Assembly (NCBI GenBank): GCA_033439265.1
Contig: JAVTVX010000001.1
Span: forward strand, 19,238,608 to 19,302,607
Direction: 5' to 3'
Length of the DNA stretch: 64,000 bases
From: Dillenia suffruticosa
Lineage: Eukaryota; Streptophyta; Magnoliopsida; Dilleniales; Dilleniaceae
Position numbers and translations under genes: made by a program. The number at the start of each line of letters is the position of its first letter. Position 1 is the first letter of the stretch. The notes under the pieces are model-generated. The model did no database searches. It had not been told where the DNA came from and saw only the letters and a program-made list of their open reading frames with translations. Shown here piece by piece: positions 59,649-64,000 of this stretch.

Positions 59649-62600
59649 TCAAGCCATTGGCGATGAAGATTCGTGCTTCAAGAAAAGAGCGTAAAGCAGC
59701 TCATTCCATGCATCAGGCACACCAGGCAGACACCAGTGGCTGCAGTCCTGCCTATGGAGAGGAGCAAGGCTTGCATTTGGCCCCAAATAGTACAATGAAG
59801 AATGCCCATCTTTCCTTTGGGATGTCATATGGGTCACATTCAATAAATATAGTTTCATTTCCTCAGATTTGTTTGATGAAGAAGATAGTACATCATTAAC
59901 GATGTTGTACTGAGCCCAGTTTTGGGATGGAACCAATGATGATCCTAGCTCCGGTAGAGTCTCTAGGTGACAGCTTCCACCTGTTCTCCAACTTCCTCCT
60001 CTATTAAAACACAAGAACAGCCTATTTAGCGCCCCCTACATTTTCAGATTCAATAGCAAAGTAAGTGACAACATGCCTGAAATGTACAGGGGCATATGAT
60101 CGAAAGAAGACTTGGGTCTTCCTTGCATTCACTTCATTGGTAACCCAGTTCACCACAGTTTCAATGGCCCTCCGGTAAGCACTTTCTATGCTCATGTTCG
60201 TTTTCAGCTCTGACCCTTCCTGGAAGTAACAACCCCTGACCAATTAATTTCTTAAGGTCAGTAAGATATACAAAAACTTACACTAAATGCTCATAGCATC
60301 CCTAAATTACCAGGGAGGTTGCACTCATAACCACACAGAACACAAGCAAAAGTACCCCCATTTGCTTTCTTCTCAGAGCAGAAGGTAATTGTTGGTACTT
60401 ATGACTGAAACCGGAGGTCCTATAGCAGTTGGGAGCCCTTATCGTAAGAACCAAAAGGGCTAGCAAACACTAATAGCCCCTCTTCACCCTTTTCTGATGG
60501 CAAGAAAAGAAAATGAAGTGGACCCGCATTACTTTTGACTCGGAAAAGGTTTTTCTTGACCCCCACACCCACATGATTCTACTTGAAATCAGTTGCACAT
60601 CACGTGGTCTTAAAGTGCCTCTATAAGAGGACATTTTGCTAATTGATCCATTGAGAAGCTGTACAATGAAAGCCTACCATGAATTTGCATTTTGATAATT
60701 TTTTAGTACCCAGGATCTCTAGTTGTCCTACACCAACGATGAAATCCAAGACCAGCAAATTTAGAACTTCAAAACTCATAACGATCATTGAGTTAGCTGA
60801 AATGATCAACAGGAATAGAAGTGTTTGACATAATTCAGAAACAAACAGAAGTGCATAATGCATCAACAGAATGAAATTTACCCTCTTATGGTCTTCTCAT
60901 AGTTCCACCAATGCCCTGTGTTAAACACTAGTACATCTGCATCATTCCACTTCGTCGAGGTCCAGTCCATCTGATCCAGTTTCAAGGTTGTTTTTATATT
61001 CTGCGGAGCTCCTGGAGGAGGCCGGGTTTGAAGAACCAAAAATGGAGCCCTATAGTATTCCACAGTGCAGTTATAGTCCTCGAACTTGAAAACAAGGAAC
61101 CCTTTATGCTTTGTAATTGGGTTGCCATTCACTTCATAGATTGACTCTCTGTTGGGAATTACAGAGGAAAGCAGGCAAAGGAGAGATTCCCACTGGTTTC
61201 TTCCTATTGAATCTCCTATGAACACCACCCTCCTGTTCCGCAATTTCTCCAGCATAGTTTTGGCATCAAATCTGTTGTTTTATGCACAAACATAAGATGT
61301 AAACATGCATAGACCCAAAAACAAGAAATCAAATTAGTTTATACCCATTTCATTGATGTATACCAATCCATATTAATATATAAACCCAATCCAGACTTTT
61401 AACGTGGTCAAATTTAATTCCTAGTTAGATTTTTGAGAGGGGGGAACTATCCTTTAAACTTTTTATAGAATTTTTCTGTTGCTCTCATATAGAAAGTAAA
61501 ATTGACAAAACACAGACCATGAAGTATATATAATATATGTGGCTAACTCAATTTAAACACTCTGAGAACTCAGGCACCGCAAACTTACTCTTTCTTGTAA
61601 AGGAACTGAGACAAGTATTTTCACCAACCATTAGGAACATCTACTAAAGAAAATATCAACCCACCCCCACACAATTTTGTCCTCACGTGTGACATTGTAC
61701 CCATCCTAATTTTTTGATGGACAAGACTCTCAGATATAACATCGTACAACACGTTGTAACTTAGTACAGTGCAAAGTATCACTCCGTGTCTATGCTTTGC
61801 TATGTCCTGTGACCGTCCATGTCCTTCATTCATAGGTTTTCACACATTTACTTTACACTTACAGACTGAAAATAGACAGAAGGAAATGGGGAAGAAGGAA
61901 AGCTCAGAAAGCATTTGTATGGCCTACGGCACGAGAGAACAATGACAAGAAGAAAGAAACTTTTGTCTTCAACTTTTAGAAAGCTTCGTAAATGTATCAC
62001 TATCACAAAGTTTACGGGTGCGGGGCAATGAAAGGGAGAGAATCATCCAAAAACACAAAAATAGACAAGTAACTGAACAACCTAAGAAAGACCAAACGCA
62101 GAAACCATAATAAAGAAAGACAATCAACACCATATATTAATCTTGTCTTGAATGCACAAAAATTTAAAAATAGACTCTCCTCTATTTCCCAAAAACAACA
62201 AAAGAGAAAACAAAAGAAAGCAATTTTAGCTGGAAAGAATTGTAAATTGATCCATAAGAGAGCAATGAAAAGAGACTTAAAAATGTTATAGTGTGAGAAA
62301 AAGAAGTCAAACAAGACTAAATATAGAAACTTGAATAAAGAAAAAGAAAAAGAAATTACTTTTGAATGCTCAAAAATTCAAAAAGAAAAAGAAAAGAAAT
62401 GATCCGACAATAGCCCAAAAACCTTAAAAAAGAAGAAGGTTTTGGAATTGAAAAATCGCATTCAACTTAAACCACAGCACGAGAAATTGCATTTACTAGA
62501 ACTGACCGTCTAAACACCCTTTATTAGAAGCGATGCTGGTTCATAAATAAATCAAAATTCCCTAAAAATATAAAAAGAAAAATTGTCCTCCTACCCCATG

Positions 62601-62749
62601 AAAAATATTTTACTTTTTAATAATTATGCCTAGAATTTTCTACTATTGAGCGGGTAAAGTAGCTGGATGACAGCAAGTGACCGTGATTAATATCAATACA
62701 AAAGCGATAATAGAATAACCCATCCCACCCATTGCCAAAAGAAGAAAAA

Positions 62750-62815
<66 letters not shown>

Positions 62816-63370
62816 TGAGAATTCATCAAGAAACTAACAGCAGGGAACATTAAAAAAAATAAAATCAATTAATTCATTAAAGAAAAAGATTCAAAATTTT
62901 GACGAAGTATAATTCATAAAAAGAAGGAAAGCAAGCAAGAATAATGATAAAAACCTGGGCAAATTGCAATCTTTAGGTTGCCAACGCCATTTGGTGTAAA
63001 AATCATCAGGACGACCATTTTCATTGCACCTAAATCCATCATCCAAAAGCTTACAATCTGTTGAATTATACAGAGGATATGTTTCATCCCACACCCATTG
63101 TCCATCAAACACATCACATTCTTGTTCCAAAAAATCACTCCTTTGATGATTCGAAACAGACCCACTTAACAACAACCAGGAAAACCTCTCTGACCTGTGA
63201 AAAATTCTCAACCCTCTACTGTAATCCAAGTAAAAGAAGCAGCAAAGAGTGAAGAGTGTGACAACGAAGAAGCCAAGAATACCTTCAAACAGCTTTGAGC
63301 ATTTGATTTTTTTTAAGAATTCGATTTCTGGGAGTGTGAATTGCTCTTGTGGAAGTGGGGTTTTTGACAT
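59649..63370 (-). CDS. TBL10: TRICHOME BIREFRINGENCE-LIKE protein (TBL10/TBL11 type)
   Basis: Four exons on the minus strand: 62955-63370, 60882-61271, 60077-60235 and 59649-60000. They give 438 residues. It has a short cytosolic tail, one membrane anchor (residues about 31-50, [19 protein letters not shown]), then a TBL domain and the DUF231/PC-esterase domain. The TBL domain has [18 protein letters not shown] and [10 protein letters not shown]; the second domain has [12 protein letters not shown] (Asp159, Ser160) and the DCSH motif (407-410). TBL proteins are Golgi O-acetyltransferases of cell-wall polysaccharides; Arabidopsis TBL10 acts on the pectin RG-I backbone, and this substrate is only inferred here.

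Odd: the third intron has a GC donor (CAG then GCATGT at 60077/60076) with a normal AG acceptor; only this choice keeps phase and restores [13 protein letters not shown]. Introns 1 and 2 are GT-AG. TBL10 versus TBL11 is not decided. Confidence 0.93.
62752..62812. repeat. Thirty-unit GA microsatellite in TBL intron 1
   Basis: This is the longest pure GA run in the window, about 140 bases downstream of the exon 1 donor on the coding strand (read there as CT). Length polymorphism is likely. Confidence 0.95.
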
Positions 63371-64000
63371 TTTTCTAGAATCAGGAGAAAATCGGTGAAA
63401 TGGGTATGTGTTGGAGAGAAGAGAAGAGAGAGTGAGAGAGGTTTTTTAAAAGAAGTGACTAGTTTTCGAGTTTAAGCAAGGCAGCAATAATGGATTTTCA
63501 TCTGGGTTTATTGTTTTTCTCATCTTTACTTGGGAAGTCAGCTTCCTGGGGAGAGAGAGAGAGAGAGAGATGGGTGTTACAGAAGCAAAGAAGCGATCAT
63601 GGAGAAATTATGCACTTTTTAGCTTTTTTGCTCCGTTGGGTATCACGAGAGGGTGAGAGAGATTTTAATTTGAAATAGCGTAGAAGAGTTGAGCTTGAGA
63701 ACGAGAACAAAAAGAGTACAGTCAGAATCAGTAAGGATTGGAAGTTACCGCACTGGGCAAAAAATTTAACCGTTTTAATTGTGACTCCGCTCAAGAGACA
63801 GAAACCCGCGCCGGGCCGGAGGGGGGGGGGAGAGGGTGGCCATCGTGGGCTTCGTGGAGAACCGAGAGAAAAAGGTAACTGAGGAAATGAAATAACCGGT
63901 AGCAGACACTCATCAAAGAGCGTTTGTTGCACGCGTGGACATGTCCAGTATTCGAAGTTTTATATTTTTATCATAATTAATTTGTAACTTTGAATAAAGA
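63371..64000. promoter_or_regulatory. Upstream region of the TBL gene
   Basis: This is the probable 5' leader and promoter. GA-rich tracts lie at about 63410-63440 and 63550-63570, and a poly-G stretch near 63822. The ORFs on both strands are short and unlike known families. A divergent gene beyond the window edge cannot be excluded. Confidence 0.5.

Noticed and set aside
1-64000. CRISPR arrays, operons, rRNA or canonical tRNA genes
   Set aside because: The DNA is plant nuclear. No regularly spaced repeats with spacers and no complete tRNA cloverleaf were seen; box-B-like words occur only in the SINE-like copies.

Overview
The window is nuclear DNA from a flowering plant, most likely a woody eudicot. 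Genes are split by short GT-AG introns, intergenic DNA is AT-rich, GA/CT microsatellites are common, and the TE relics (Ty1/copia, CACTA, hAT MITE, tRNA-type SINEs) are of plant type. All exon models were built by hand: splice sites were chosen so that phases match and the protein agrees with the remembered family sequence. No alignment was run and the species was not determined.

Layout: 1.6-4.4 kb (+) peroxisomal adenine nucleotide carrier (PNC type). 5.0-6.9 kb (-) small GPI-anchored protein of the At5g19250 type. 8.7-13.1 kb (+) decayed ADP-glucose pyrophosphorylase large-subunit gene (APL1/ADG2 type). 13.5-19.4 kb (-) plastid DEAD-box helicase RH58, intact. 20.6-22.8 kb (+) RING-H2 E3 ligase RHF1A. 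24.5-25.8 kb (-) glucose/ribitol dehydrogenase-like SDR with two 1-bp frameshifts. 26.4-30.8 kb (-) mitochondrial peroxiredoxin IIF. 32.6-36.4 kb (-) 3-ketodihydrosphinganine reductase TSC10. 36.4-41.3 kb gene-free. 41.3-41.9 kb (-) 122-residue plant-specific protein of the At5g19190/At3g06070 type. 44.0-52.2 kb (-) ECR1, the catalytic subunit of the RUB/NEDD8 E1. 52.2-59.6 kb TE-rich: a 207-bp tandem repeat, a copia fossil and a non-autonomous CACTA element. 59.6-63.4 kb (-) TBL10/11-type TRICHOME BIREFRINGENCE-LIKE protein.

The genes do not form a functional pathway; each is its own transcription unit. What links them is ancestry. From memory, the order GPI protein, APL1, RH58, TSC10, small protein, ECR1, TBL matches Arabidopsis At5g19250 down to At5g19160. 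GPI protein, PRXIIF, TSC10, small protein, TBL matches At3g06035 to At3g06080. The window therefore looks like an unfractionated version of a region that Arabidopsis keeps as two complementary duplicates.

No novel defence system, gene cluster or other clearly new system was found. The best leads are the dead APL1 at its conserved position, the SDR pseudogene with ABRE-like sites still upstream, a frame change at the ECR1 C-terminus, a GC-AG intron in the TBL gene, a stop codon lying inside a strong splice donor in RHF1A, and well-delimited hAT and CACTA elements.
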